From an uncultured Clostridia bacterium (GTDB lineage: Bacteria; Bacillota; Clostridia; TANB77; CAG-508), in assembly GCA_944389715.1 (NCBI GenBank), contig CALXNI010000137.1, forward strand, positions 1 through 25,532: 25,532 nucleotides of DNA. The letters are read 5' to 3'. This document shows, in pieces, positions 1-7,612 of this stretch (position 1 is its first letter; every line of letters begins with the position of its first letter). Made by a program: the position numbers and the translations under genes. Under the pieces are notes generated by a model. That model saw nothing but the letters and a program-made list of their open reading frames with translations, did not search any database and was not told where the DNA came from.

Positions 1-4
1 TGAT

Positions 5-1297
5 ATGGCAGCAAAAGTTCCTGATGCGGTAATAAACTCTGACTACTATATAGAAGATGATAAGTTAATAATAACTAAAGGAAAAGCTGGTAATTCAATA
101 GATAAAGAAAATGTTAAAAACATAATCATAGATATTATAAAGAATAATGATAAACAAGAGATACAATTAGATGTTATAAAGGTAGAGCCAGATGAAATTG
201 ATATAGATAAAATATATAACGAAGTTTACACTGAACCTCAAGATGCATATTATACAAAAGATCCTTTTGAAATTTTTTCACATGTAAATGGTGTAGATTT
301 TGATATAGAAGCTGCAAAAGAGGCCTTAAAAGAAGATAAGGAAGAATATGAAATACCATTAATAATAACAGAGCCGGAAATAACTACAGACGAAATTGGA
401 ACAGAAGCATTTCCAGATTTACTTTCTTCTTTTAGTACTAGATATGATGCTAGTAAAACAGATAGAACTACAAATTTAAAATTAGCGATGAATAAATTGG
501 ATGGAGTGGTTGTAAGTCCAGGAGAAACTTTCTCATATAACAAAACTCTTGGAAAAAGAACTGCAGAGGCAGGATATAAAGAAGCAGGAGGATATGCAGG
601 AGGGAGAGTTGTTCAAACATTAGCAGGTGGAATTTGTCAAATATCATCTACATTATACGATGCTGTTGTATATGCAAATTTAGAGATAGTAGAGAGACAT
701 AACCATATGTTTTTAGCTGGATATGTGGGAGCCGGAAAAGATGCAACTGTAGTATATGGAGCATTAGATTTTAAATTTAAAAACACAAGGAACTATCCAA
801 TAATGATAAAAACATCTATAGGAAGCGGAGTTGCAAAAATAGATATATATGGAATTAAAGAAGATGTAGAATATGATGTTGAAATTTCAACAAAAATATT
901 AAGTTATATTCCTTATAGTGTTATATATGAAGAAGATAGCTCATTAGCTGCAGGAAAAGAAAAAGTTGTGCAAAGTGGAATGAATGGCTGCAAAAGTATT
1001 ACTTACAAAATATTAAAATTAAATGGGCAACAGGTATCGAGTACTGTGTTATCAACAGACACCTATGATCCAATGAATAAAATAATAAAAAGAGGTCCAA
1101 CTGAAGTAGCTACATCAACTTCAACGGAAAAAAATAATGTAGATAAAGAAGAAACAAACAGCAACAAAGAGGAAGCAGATACCAATACAGAAACAAAACC
1201 AACTGAAAATAATAATGTAAAAAATGAAACGGCCAATGAAAAGATTGAGAATAATACTACACAAAATAATAATAAAAATAATGTTAATAATACATAA
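5..1297 (+). CDS. VanW-domain cell-surface protein, 5' end outside the window
   Basis: This is the C-terminal part of a VanW-family (YoaR-like) protein. The frame is open to the left edge and the first visible ATG has no ribosome binding site, so the true start, probably with a membrane anchor, lies outside. Residues about 1-120 look like the peptidoglycan-binding-4-type region that usually precedes VanW. Residues about 140-280 are the VanW domain, with FSTRYD, the SPGETFSYN segment, the GGRVVQTLAGGICQ stretch containing the family's conserved Cys, and HNHMF. The last ~65 residues are a low-complexity Asn/Glu/Lys/Thr tail with many NNN runs. VanW proteins are thought to act at the cell wall, but no biochemical role is firmly established. 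The gene stops 137 bases before the tRNA gene. The family call is firm; the function is not. Confidence 0.85.
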   Translation: MAAKVPDAVINSDYYIEDDKLIITKGKAGNSIDKENVKNIIIDIIKNNDKQEIQLDVIKVEPDEIDIDKIYNEVYTEPQDAYYTKDPFEIFSHVNGVDFDIEAAKEALKEDKEEYEIPLIITEPEITTDEIGTEAFPDLLSSFSTRYDASKTDRTTNLKLAMNKLDGVVVSPGETFSYNKTLGKRTAEAGYKEAGGYAGGRVVQTLAGGICQISSTLYDAVVYANLEIVERHNHMFLAGYVGAGKDATVVYGALDFKFKNTRNYPIMIKTSIGSGVAKIDIYGIKEDVEYDVEISTKILSYIPYSVIYEEDSSLAAGKEKVVQSGMNGCKSITYKILKLNGQQVSSTVLSTDTYDPMNKIIKRGPTEVATSTSTEKNNVDKEETNSNKEEADTNTETKPTENNNVKNETANEKIENNTTQNNNKNNVNNT

Positions 1298-1392
1298 CAG
1301 ATTTATAATATTTTACATTTAACATTATGAATTATAATTTAGTCGGAACATTAACCAGTAACATAAGTTAAATTATACAAGTGCAAAAATTA

Positions 1393-1421
1393 TTGACAAA
1401 ATTATAAATTAGTTTTATAAT
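1393..1421 (+). promoter_or_regulatory. Consensus sigma-A promoter of tRNA-Lys
   Basis: TTGACA at 1393-1398 and TATAAT at 1416-1421 are separated by exactly 17 bases. Both boxes match the consensus perfectly. The tRNA begins 13 bases after the -10 box, as expected for a stable-RNA promoter. Confidence 0.9.
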
Positions 1422-1434
1422 GTGTAAATGTAAT

Positions 1435-1510
1435 GTGCCATTAGCTCAGTTGGTAGAGCAACTGACTCTTAATCAGTGGGTCCAGAGTTCGAATCTCTGA
1501 TGGCGCACCA
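1435..1510 (+). tRNA. tRNA-Lys (anticodon CTT)
   Basis: A full cloverleaf of 76 bases with encoded CCA. The acceptor stem GTGCCAT pairs with ATGGCGC and includes one G-T wobble. The D-arm contains AGCTCAGTTGGTAGAGC. The anticodon stem ACTGA/TCAGT encloses the loop CTCTTAA, so the anticodon is CTT and reads AAG (Lys). The T-arm contains GTTCGAATC, the discriminator is A, and CCA is at 1508-1510. It has its own promoter and terminator, so it is a single-tRNA transcription unit. Confidence 0.96.
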
Positions 1511-1517
1511 TTGACGA

Positions 1518-1542
1518 ATCTGTTCGATCTAAAAGAACAGAT
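1518..1542 (+). other. Hairpin just downstream of the tRNA
   Basis: ATCTGTTC (1518-1525) pairs with GAACAGAT (1535-1542) around a 9-base loop. It starts 8 bases after the tRNA CCA and is followed by the true terminator. It may stabilise the 3' trailer or serve tRNA processing. No T-tract follows, so it is not a terminator itself. Confidence 0.5.
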
Positions 1543-1549
1543 AGATATA

Positions 1550-1576
1550 AAATCAACCAGTAATGGTTGATTTTTT
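1550..1576 (+). terminator. Rho-independent terminator of the tRNA unit
   Basis: AAATCAACC (1550-1558) pairs with GGTTGATTT (1565-1573) around a 6-base loop and runs into a T-tract ending at 1576. The A-rich 5' arm gives a partial U-tract on the other strand, so it may also terminate the minus-strand gene that ends at 1601. Confidence 0.85.
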
Positions 1577-1600
1577 CTTTAAGTGTTAAAAAATATATAA

Positions 1601-2233
1601 TTATTTTATCGTGATAGTCTTAATAAATTCTAAAACTTCTTGTGCTTCATCATCTTCTAATCCATAATTTATAAAGGCTATATTAGGGTTTAACTTATAA
1701 AAAGAAATATCGCTCCATGCTTTGTCATTATAATATCCAATAGTCGCTTCAGCTCCATTGTTAAGATTTATTTTTTTGTCTGTTCTTCCTGTACCACAAA
1801 CTCCAAATGGATTATTATAAAAATACAAAATAGTATTTTTATTACTATCACTTTTATATAATTTTAATGCAAATTTATAAAAATCATTATCTTCATTACG
1901 AGGAAGTTCTTCGTATTGCCATTCACTCGGAATATTTATTTCTAAAGTAACATTATCAATTGTTTTGGAATAATTTTTTTCTGTCTCTTTTTCTTCATAA
2001 ATTTGCTCGACATTATTTGGAACATTATTATATATCTGTTTTCCTAATATTTTTATAATCCAACCATCATCATATCCACTTTCTGAATTATAGTTTAACC
2101 TATGAACTTTTGATATTGTATATGTTAATGCTTTGTATTCAACTGTTCCGCCATCTCTTAAGTGCATTGGTACTGGTACTAACAAAACTAATAAGATTAT
2201 AATTATTATTGCTATTATTACTTTGTTTTTCAT
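1601..2233 (-). CDS. Membrane-anchored extracytoplasmic protein of unknown function
   Basis: A 210-residue protein. Residues 1-24 are a short basic start (MKNK) and a very hydrophobic Ile/Leu/Val helix, read as a membrane anchor or uncleaved signal; there is no lipobox Cys. The rest is soluble and probably outside the cell. After the helix comes RDGGTVEYKALTYTISKVHRL, a pattern I associate with uncharacterised small Firmicutes proteins. The C-terminal half (about residues 85-210) has alternating hydrophobic strands resembling a small beta-rich domain. The start is supported by AGAGGTGAT, 5 bases upstream. It is divergent from the CorA gene and convergent with the tRNA unit. I cannot assign a function. 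Confidence 0.75.
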   Translation of the reverse strand: MKNKVIIAIIIIILLVLLVPVPMHLRDGGTVEYKALTYTISKVHRLNYNSESGYDDGWIIKILGKQIYNNVPNNVEQIYEEKETEKNYSKTIDNVTLEINIPSEWQYEELPRNEDNDFYKFALKLYKSDSNKNTILYFYNNPFGVCGTGRTDKKINLNNGAEATIGYYNDKAWSDISFYKLNPNIAFINYGLEDDEAQEVLEFIKTITIK

Positions 2234-2311
2234 AGACTATCACCTCTTATATATAATACAGTTTAAAAAGCTAAAAAGTTGCATTTTTTGAAGGTTTATT
2301 TATTTTGGCCT

Positions 2312-2331
2312 GAACAGTAACGAACAATAAC
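2312..2331. repeat. Tandem 10-bp direct repeat in a divergent intergenic region
   Basis: GAACAGTAAC is followed immediately by GAACAATAAC (9 of 10 identical). It lies between the divergent small membrane-protein and CorA genes. A 10-bp period places both copies on the same helix face, so it could be an operator. That role is inference. Confidence 0.35.
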
Positions 2332-2382
2332 CGAAAATCTACTGTAAATTTTTTATAATGGGTACTCAAAAAAGTAAAAGTG

Positions 2383-2391
2383 TGGTATAAT
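2383..2391 (+). promoter_or_regulatory. Extended -10 promoter upstream of the CorA gene
   Basis: TGGTATAAT is a perfect extended -10 element (TGn plus TATAAT). No good -35 box is present at the right distance, as is usual for this promoter type. It lies 57 bases before the chosen CorA start. Confidence 0.65.
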
Positions 2392-2447
2392 ATAAAACGA
2401 TTGTGTGTAAGAATGATCACACAAATAAAAGCAAAGGGGTGAGGTCT

Positions 2448-3389
2448 ATGTTAAACATTTATAATACGGACTTAAAAACAAATAAATTTGAGAAGATAAA
2501 AGAGTTTAGACCAGGATCCTGGATTAGCTTAGTAAATCCATCTGAAGATGAAATAAAAACTGTTTGTTCAAATTTAAATATAGAAGATGAGTTCATAAAA
2601 TATCCTCTAGATTATGAAGAACAAGCTAGAATTGATATAGAAGATGATATGATTCTATTTGTAATTGATGTTCCTATAATAGAAGATAATAAAGAGGGAA
2701 AATCTTATGAAACAATGCCTTTAGGATTAATTGTTGTAAGAGATGAATATTTTATATCTGTATCGTTAAAGAAAAATAGAATTATTGAAGCCTTTGAAAA
2801 AGGTAGAGTAAAGGGAATGTATACTTATAAAAAAACTAGATTTCTTTTACAAATATTATATTTAAATGCCTCATATTATTTAAATGATTTAAAGAAAATA
2901 AACAAAGAAGCAGAAAAAACAGTTTTATCACTACAAAAATCTATGAAGAATAAAGAATTAATACAGCTGTTAAATTTGGAAAACAGTTTAGTGTATATAA
3001 CAACATCCTTGAAAGCAAATGAATTAGTTATGGAGAAAACAGGAAGAGGTAAAATTTTAAAAGCTTATGAAGAGGATGATGAAATATTAGAAGATGCAAT
3101 AATAGAAAATAGACAAGCTATAGAAATGGGTAAAATATATAGTGATATTTTAAGTGGAACTATGGATGCCTATGCTTCAATTATTTCAAACAATTTAAAT
3201 GTTGTAATGAAATTACTTGCATCAATAACACTTGTAATATCAGTTCCTACATTAGTTGCAAGTATATGGGGTATGAATGTACCTTTACCATTTGCAAATA
3301 ATGCACATGGATTTACAATAGTAATTGGTATATCTATGGTAATATCGATTGTTGCACTTGTATGGCTAAAAAAGAAGGATATGTTATAG
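2448..3389 (+). CDS. corA: CorA-family magnesium (divalent cation) transporter
   Basis: A 313-residue CorA-type channel for Mg2+ uptake across the membrane. The long cytoplasmic N-terminal part is acidic and helical. TM1 (about residues 253-272) ends in the signature G275-M276-N277 (WGMNVPLPF), a short loop follows, then TM2 (about 287-307), and the protein ends in Lys-rich KKKDML. This is the standard architecture and length. The ATG at 2448 is preferred over an in-frame GTG at 2403 because AAGGGGTGAGG sits directly before it and the GTG has no ribosome binding site. The ABC-F gene starts 10 bases after the stop, and the CorA stop codon merges into that gene's AGGAGG, so the two are probably co-transcribed. 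Ion preference (Mg2+, Co2+, Ni2+) cannot be told from sequence. Confidence 0.9.
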   Translation: MLNIYNTDLKTNKFEKIKEFRPGSWISLVNPSEDEIKTVCSNLNIEDEFIKYPLDYEEQARIDIEDDMILFVIDVPIIEDNKEGKSYETMPLGLIVVRDEYFISVSLKKNRIIEAFEKGRVKGMYTYKKTRFLLQILYLNASYYLNDLKKINKEAEKTVLSLQKSMKNKELIQLLNLENSLVYITTSLKANELVMEKTGRGKILKAYEEDDEILEDAIIENRQAIEMGKIYSDILSGTMDAYASIISNNLNVVMKLLASITLVISVPTLVASIWGMNVPLPFANNAHGFTIVIGISMVISIVALVWLKKKDML

Positions 3390-3399
3390 GAGGAAACAA

Positions 3400-4980
3400 A
3401 TGTTAAATGCAGTTGGAGTAACAGTAAGGTTTGGAAAAAGAGTATTATTTGAAGATGTAAATATTAAATTTTCAAAAGGAAATTGCTATGGATTAATAGG
3501 AGCAAATGGGGCCGGGAAATCTACATTTTTAAAAGTATTATCAGGTGAACTAGAACCAAGCAAAGGCGAAGTATCAATGGATAAAGGAGAAAGACTATCA
3601 ACATTAAAACAAGATCACTTCGCATATGAAGAAAATACTATAATTGATACAGTTATAATGGGAAATAATGAACTTTATAGCATTATGAAAGAAAAAGAAA
3701 AAATATATGCAAAGACAGATTTTTCGGAAGAAGATGGTATAAAAGCAGCAAAGTTAGAAGAAAGATTTAGTGAATTAGATGGATGGAATGCAGAATCTGA
3801 CGCAGCAATATTACTTAATAATTTAGGAATACCAAGCTCAGAACATTATAAACTAATGAAGGAAATAGAGGCAAAGGATAAAGTAAAAGTATTGCTTGCA
3901 CAAAGTTTGTTCGGAAATCCGGATATTTTATTGCTAGATGAGCCTACAAATGACTTAGATCTAAAAAGCATAAATTGGCTACAAGATTTTTTAATAGATT
4001 TTGAAAATACAGTTGTAGTTGTGTCACATGATAGATACTTCTTAAATAAAGTATGCACACATATTGCAGATGTAGATTTTGGAAAAATAAAAGTTTATCC
4101 AGGAAACTATGATTTTTGGTATGAATCTAGTCAACTAGCGCTAAAACAAGCAAGAGAACAAAATAAAAAGAAAGAAGAAAAAATAAAGGAATTACAAGAA
4201 TTTATTGCAAGATTTAGTGCTAATGCTTCAAAATCTAAACAAGCAACTTCAAGAAAAAAATCATTAGAAAAAATACAATTAGAAGAAATTAAAGCATCAA
4301 ATAGAAAATATCCATATATTGATTTTAAACCAGATAGAGAGCCAGGAAAAGAAATTCTAACAGTAAATAATTTGTGCAAAAGTATAAATGGAGAAGAAAT
4401 ATTAAAAAATGTTTCTTTTTCAGTAAAAACAAATAATAAAATTGCAGTATTATCAGATAATGAATTAGCAACAACGTTATTGTTCCAAATAATAGCAGGG
4501 GAAGTAGAAGCAGACAGTGGAGAAATAATATGGGGACAAACAATTACTAAAGACTATTTTCCAAAAGATAATTCTTATTTATTTGAAAATGACGAAATAT
4601 TGGTCGACTGGTTAAGAAAATATTCAAAAGACCCAGATGAAACATATGTAAGGGGATTTTTAGGAAGAATGTTATTTTCAGGTGATGAGGCATTGAAAGA
4701 TGTTAAAGTATTATCAGGCGGAGAAAAAGTAAGATGCGTATTAGCTAAACTAATGCTTTCAGGTGCGAATTTTTTAGTATTTGATGAACCTACAAATCAT
4801 TTAGATATGGAATCAATTACAGCACTAAATGAAGGAATGAAAAAATTTAAAGGAAATATTATTTTTACATCACATGATCACCAATTAACACAAACGGTAG
4901 CAGACAGAATTATTGACTTAAGGAAAGATAAAATAATAGATAGAGAATGCACATATAATGAATATTTAGGAATTGAATAA
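3400..4980 (+). CDS. ABC-F family ATPase (YkpA/YbiT-like) with one degenerate ATP site
   Basis: A 526-residue soluble protein with two ABC domains and no membrane segment. ABC-F proteins act on the ribosome. NBD1 has Walker A GANGAGKS (34-41), Walker B ILLLDE (176-181) and H-loop His210, but its signature is EIEAKD (155-160) instead of LSGGE. Residues about 240-315 are the charged Lys/Glu-rich helical linker. NBD2 has signature LSGGE (438-442), Walker B and DEPTNHLD (462-469), and H-loop His492, but its P-loop is SDNELATT (352-359), without the Walker Lys. In a head-to-tail dimer, intact Walker A1 pairs with intact signature 2, while both broken halves fall in the other site. The FQIIAGE and YFPKDNS stretches fit the YkpA/YbiT branch, whose members often carry atypical motifs at these places. 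AGGAGG precedes the start. Confidence 0.88.
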   Translation: MLNAVGVTVRFGKRVLFEDVNIKFSKGNCYGLIGANGAGKSTFLKVLSGELEPSKGEVSMDKGERLSTLKQDHFAYEENTIIDTVIMGNNELYSIMKEKEKIYAKTDFSEEDGIKAAKLEERFSELDGWNAESDAAILLNNLGIPSSEHYKLMKEIEAKDKVKVLLAQSLFGNPDILLLDEPTNDLDLKSINWLQDFLIDFENTVVVVSHDRYFLNKVCTHIADVDFGKIKVYPGNYDFWYESSQLALKQAREQNKKKEEKIKELQEFIARFSANASKSKQATSRKKSLEKIQLEEIKASNRKYPYIDFKPDREPGKEILTVNNLCKSINGEEILKNVSFSVKTNNKIAVLSDNELATTLLFQIIAGEVEADSGEIIWGQTITKDYFPKDNSYLFENDEILVDWLRKYSKDPDETYVRGFLGRMLFSGDEALKDVKVLSGGEKVRCVLAKLMLSGANFLVFDEPTNHLDMESITALNEGMKKFKGNIIFTSHDHQLTQTVADRIIDLRKDKIIDRECTYNEYLGIE

Positions 4981-5043
4981 GTTTGACAATAAAAATATTA
5001 AGCACATTAATGTTGGTGATGACAATTATCTATCTATCAATAA

Positions 5044-5072
5044 AAAAAATGGTCATTTATAGACCATTTTTT
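5044..5072 (+). terminator. Rho-independent terminator after the ABC-F gene
   Basis: AAAAAATGGTC (5044-5054) pairs with GACCATTTTTT (5062-5072) around a 7-base loop, an 11-bp stem with A- and T-tracts on the two sides. It can work in both directions, ending the CorA/ABC-F unit and the minus-strand response-regulator unit. Confidence 0.85.
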
Positions 5073-5080
5073 ATTGTATA

Positions 5081-5213
5081 GGAAAAATCGACTTTTATCT
5101 TGACTCTATATAAGATTTTTCCGTATACAACAAGGTTAGGCAACCTTAATACGTCCGAGCTTTAGCTCGTGACATATGTTTTGCACTTGCTTCAGAGACT
5201 AACTTAGCAAAAC
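5081..5213. other. Array of four consecutive hairpins (unexplained structured block)
   Basis: Four inverted repeats follow each other: GGAAAAATC (5081-5089) with GATTTTTCC (5114-5122); AAGGTT (5132-5137) with AACCTT (5142-5147); CGAGC (5156-5160) with GCTCG (5165-5169); and GTTTTGC (5178-5184) with GCAAAAC (5207-5213). The middle part is richer in GC than the surroundings. It lies just after the stop of the minus-strand response regulator and may be a structured 3' UTR, a small RNA or a small miniature-element remnant. No ORF is evident. Confidence 0.45.
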
Positions 5214-5220
5214 GCCTTTC

Positions 5221-6282
5221 TTATTGTTCTGGGTTGTACTTTGCCCTGATCTCCTGTATCTTTTCATAATCATTATTTAATATATCTAAAAATGCATCAG
5301 CACAGATAGGATCAAATTGAGATCCTTTGCATTTTTGAATTTCTGATTTTACCATATCCAAAGATAAAGAATCTCTATAAGTTCTCCTAGATGTCATTGC
5401 ATCAAAAGCATCTGCAACTGCAGTAATTCTTGCTAAAAAAGGAATCTCTTCTCCTTTTAATTTTCCTGGGTAACCATTTCCATCAAAACGTTCATGGTGA
5501 TGTTTTACTATAGGAAGAACATCTTTAAAAATGGTCGCATTAGATAATATATGAGCACCTATTGCAGGATGATTTTTTATTTCTGAATATTCATCTTCTG
5601 TAAGTTTAGAATTTTTTAAGAGTATATTATCAGGAACACCTATTTTGCCTATATCATGAAACAAACCACCAACCCTTAAATTATTAATATCCTGGTCTGA
5701 AAGACCTAATTTTTGGCCAATTAAAACAGAATATTCTGAAACTCTATCAGAATGACCTCTTGTATAAGTATCTTTTGCCTCTACTGTAAAACGTAAAGTT
5801 TGTATGCTTTCCATATATGCTTTTTCTAATTTATCGTATGTATCCTTAAGTTCTGTATTTATTTTTCTTATTAAATTCATTTGAGATATTGCTTTTATAC
5901 CAGATTCAACAAGTAAAAGTAATTGGTCAAATTTATCACTCTTTTCACAATAACCTTGTATGTCTAGTCTTCTAATTGTTTCTAGTGGAGGTGCAAGATC
6001 TTTGTGACCTGTAAGTAATAATATATACAAATCTTTATTAAATTTGCGTATTTCTTCTACTACTTGATCTCCATGAACAGGAGTCATAATAAAGTCAAGT
6101 AGCATTAAATCAAAATGTTCTATTTTTACTCTTTCAATTGCCTCCATAGGATCAGTAATTCCTACAAAATTATAACCAGACTTATTTAGAAAAACTTTTA
6201 ATGAATCCAATATTCCTGCTTCGTCGTCTACAGCTATAATTTTATATTGAGAGTTTTCATTTGAATAAATATTTTTTCTCAT
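5221..6282 (-). CDS. Response regulator with HD-GYP phosphodiesterase output
   Basis: A 353-residue soluble protein. Residues about 13-130 form a receiver domain with acidic pair D19-D20, phospho-acceptor D63 (LLDFIM), T91 and K115. A helical, coiled-coil-like linker (about 132-165) follows. Residues about 168-340 are an HD-GYP domain with H209-D210 (GGLFHDIGKIGVPD), the HHHERFDGNGYP segment at 261-272 and the ADAFDAMTSRRTYR segment. HD-GYP domains hydrolyse cyclic di-GMP or related dinucleotides, so it probably couples a phosphorylation signal to second-messenger breakdown. All catalytic residues I can check are present. No cognate kinase is adjacent; the only kinase in the window is more than 4 kb away in another operon. 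AAGGGGGA precedes the start. Confidence 0.9.
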   Translation of the reverse strand: MRKNIYSNENSQYKIIAVDDEAGILDSLKVFLNKSGYNFVGITDPMEAIERVKIEHFDLMLLDFIMTPVHGDQVVEEIRKFNKDLYILLLTGHKDLAPPLETIRRLDIQGYCEKSDKFDQLLLLVESGIKAISQMNLIRKINTELKDTYDKLEKAYMESIQTLRFTVEAKDTYTRGHSDRVSEYSVLIGQKLGLSDQDINNLRVGGLFHDIGKIGVPDNILLKNSKLTEDEYSEIKNHPAIGAHILSNATIFKDVLPIVKHHHERFDGNGYPGKLKGEEIPFLARITAVADAFDAMTSRRTYRDSLSLDMVKSEIQKCKGSQFDPICADAFLDILNNDYEKIQEIRAKYNPEQ

Positions 6283-6397
6283 GTGGGTTTCCCCCTTTTT
6301 TAGTTTATCATATATGAATTATATTCAAATAATGAAAAAAAAGCAATAAAAAAAAGAAAAAAGTTGCAATAGCAATATTCACAAATAATTACTTATG

Positions 6398-6406
6398 TGG
6401 TATAAT
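6398..6406 (+). promoter_or_regulatory. Extended -10 promoter of the DnaJ-like gene
   Basis: TGGTATAAT, the same extended -10 element as before the CorA gene, including the preceding TG (TGTGGTATAAT in both). It lies about 100 bases before the DnaJ-like start, leaving a 5' UTR that holds small hairpins. Confidence 0.6.
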
Positions 6407-6468
6407 ACATAAAGGTTTTAATTATATATTGTATACTGCAAGGGCGGAATTTATTTCCGATTATAAAC

Positions 6469-6490
6469 ACAAAATTTGTAAAAATTTTGT
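6469..6490 (+). other. Hairpin directly upstream of the dnaJ-like ribosome binding site
   Basis: ACAAAATTT (6469-6477) pairs with AAATTTTGT (6482-6490) around a 4-base loop. It ends 1 base before GGAGG (6492-6496). An AT-only stem at this place could influence ribosome access. It is not a CIRCE operator, since the TTAGCACTC/GAGTGCTAA arms are absent. Confidence 0.4.
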
Positions 6491-6504
6491 TGGAGGATGT
6501 TGAA

Positions 6505-7416
6505 ATGATTTTTAAGGATTATTATAAAATTTTAGGACTAGAAACAAATAAAGTAAATTTAAATCAAATAAAAATAGCCTTTCGAGAGCAAGCAAAAAAA
6601 TATCACCCAGATGTAAATGGTGGAAATATAAAAACAGAAGAAAGATTCAAAGATATAAATGAAGCATATAGAGTATTGTCAAATCCTTCAAGTAAAAGAA
6701 AATATGATAGAATGTGGAATACACATGTAGGAAAAAAACAAGCAAAACAAGACTATGAAGAAAGCAATAGAAGTAAAGATTCAGTTTTTAGTGACTTTTT
6801 TAATATGTTTTTTGGAACACCAACTAATCAGGCAGAAGAAATAAATACAAAAGTAAAAAAGAAACATCCTATAAAAGGTGAAAATATAGAAACAGAAATA
6901 AATGTTGGAATTGAGGACGCATACTATGGGACAGAAAAGAAAATATCTTTGAGAACTGTTAATGGCAAAATGAAAACATTTTCGGTAAAAATACCAGAAG
7001 GAATAAGAGATGGAGAAAAAATTAGATTATTGGGGCAAGGAAAACAAGGTACGAATGGTGGAAAAAATGGTGACATGTTTATAAAAATAAATATACAAAA
7101 CAACAGCAAATTTAAATTGCAGGGATATGATATTGTAACAGATTTATTTTTAACACCTTGGGAAGCGGCTTTAGGAAAGAGAGTAAATATAGATTCAGTA
7201 GACGATACAGTCTCTGTATACGTACCACCAGGAATACAAAGCGGAGAAAAAGTAAGGATACCACAAAAGGGTTATAAAGATGGAAGAGGAAGCAGAGGCG
7301 ATTTAATAGCAGAAGTAAAAACAGTAGTACCTAAAAAATTAACAGAGGATGAAAAAGAGCTGTTTGAAAAGTTGAAAAATATATCTAATTTTAACCCACG
7401 AAGAACAAACAATTAA
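6505..7416 (+). CDS. DnaJ-like Hsp40 co-chaperone without zinc finger (CbpA type)
   Basis: A 303-residue J-domain protein that would stimulate DnaK ATPase. The J domain spans about residues 4-72 with the HPD motif at H34-P35-D36 and ends in YRVLSNPSSKRKYDRMW. A short Phe-rich linker (VFSDFFNMFFG) replaces a long Gly/Phe region. The C-terminal substrate-binding domains (about 120-290) contain the IEDAYYGTEKKI and VKIPEGIRDGEKIRLLGQG patterns. No CxxCxGxG repeats occur, so it is a class II (CbpA/DnaJ-like) protein rather than canonical DnaJ. ATG 6505 is chosen because GGAGG (6492-6496) sits 8 bases before it; the in-frame TTGs upstream have no site. It is divergent from the HD-GYP gene and appears monocistronic. 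Confidence 0.88.
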   Translation: MIFKDYYKILGLETNKVNLNQIKIAFREQAKKYHPDVNGGNIKTEERFKDINEAYRVLSNPSSKRKYDRMWNTHVGKKQAKQDYEESNRSKDSVFSDFFNMFFGTPTNQAEEINTKVKKKHPIKGENIETEINVGIEDAYYGTEKKISLRTVNGKMKTFSVKIPEGIRDGEKIRLLGQGKQGTNGGKNGDMFIKINIQNNSKFKLQGYDIVTDLFLTPWEAALGKRVNIDSVDDTVSVYVPPGIQSGEKVRIPQKGYKDGRGSRGDLIAEVKTVVPKKLTEDEKELFEKLKNISNFNPRRTNN

Positions 7417-7460
7417 TATTGAGAAAATATAAATGTAGTATGAAATTAATTATAGATAAT

Positions 7461-7487
7461 GTAGGGGTCGGCGTCCTCGACGAACCC
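7461..7487 (+). repeat. REP-like palindrome with GTAG tag (copy 1)
   Basis: GTAG (7461-7464) followed by an imperfect palindrome: GGGT (7465-7468) pairs with ACCC (7484-7487), with CG pairs inside. It shares the 5' TGTAGGGG-type tag with the three copies at 19921-20041. A GTAG tetranucleotide next to a palindrome is the hallmark of REP sequences mobilised by RAYT (TnpA-REP) transposases. Confidence 0.6.
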
Positions 7488-7518
7488 ACAAGCGGTTCAC
7501 ATAATTAGTTTAAAAATG

Positions 7519-7547
7519 TTGACATAGACGTCAAATTATTGTATAAT
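7519..7547 (+). promoter_or_regulatory. Consensus promoter with overlapping inverted repeat
   Basis: TTGACA (7519-7524) and TATAAT (7542-7547) with a 17-base spacer, a perfect sigma-A promoter. The -35 box forms part of an inverted repeat, TTGAC-N6-GTCAA (7519-7534), with GACGTC inside. A repressor bound there would block the -35 box. It drives the unit that starts at 7613. Confidence 0.8.
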
Positions 7548-7612
7548 TATAATTGTGATTATACAGACGATAAAATGCATTAATATATGTAGAAATGAGG
7601 TGCTTTTATAGC

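Noticed and set aside
2403..2447. Longer N-terminus for CorA starting at GTG 2403
   Set aside because: There is no ribosome binding site at 2403 and it begins only 11 bases after the -10 box. ATG 2448 has an excellent site, and the extra 15 residues are unlike CorA.
2241..2447. Magnesium riboswitch (M-box) upstream of CorA
   Set aside because: The predicted transcript leader is only about 50 bases, too short for an M-box, and no conserved M-box segments are visible.
5221..6282. HD-GYP response regulator as the partner of the NRPS-linked kinase
   Set aside because: It is more than 4 kb from the kinase, in a separate unit with other genes between. Nothing in the sequence links them beyond generic two-component family membership.
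6469..6504. CIRCE/HrcA operator ahead of the DnaJ-like gene
   Set aside because: The inverted repeat there is AT-only with a 4-base loop and lacks the CIRCE arms and 9-base spacing.
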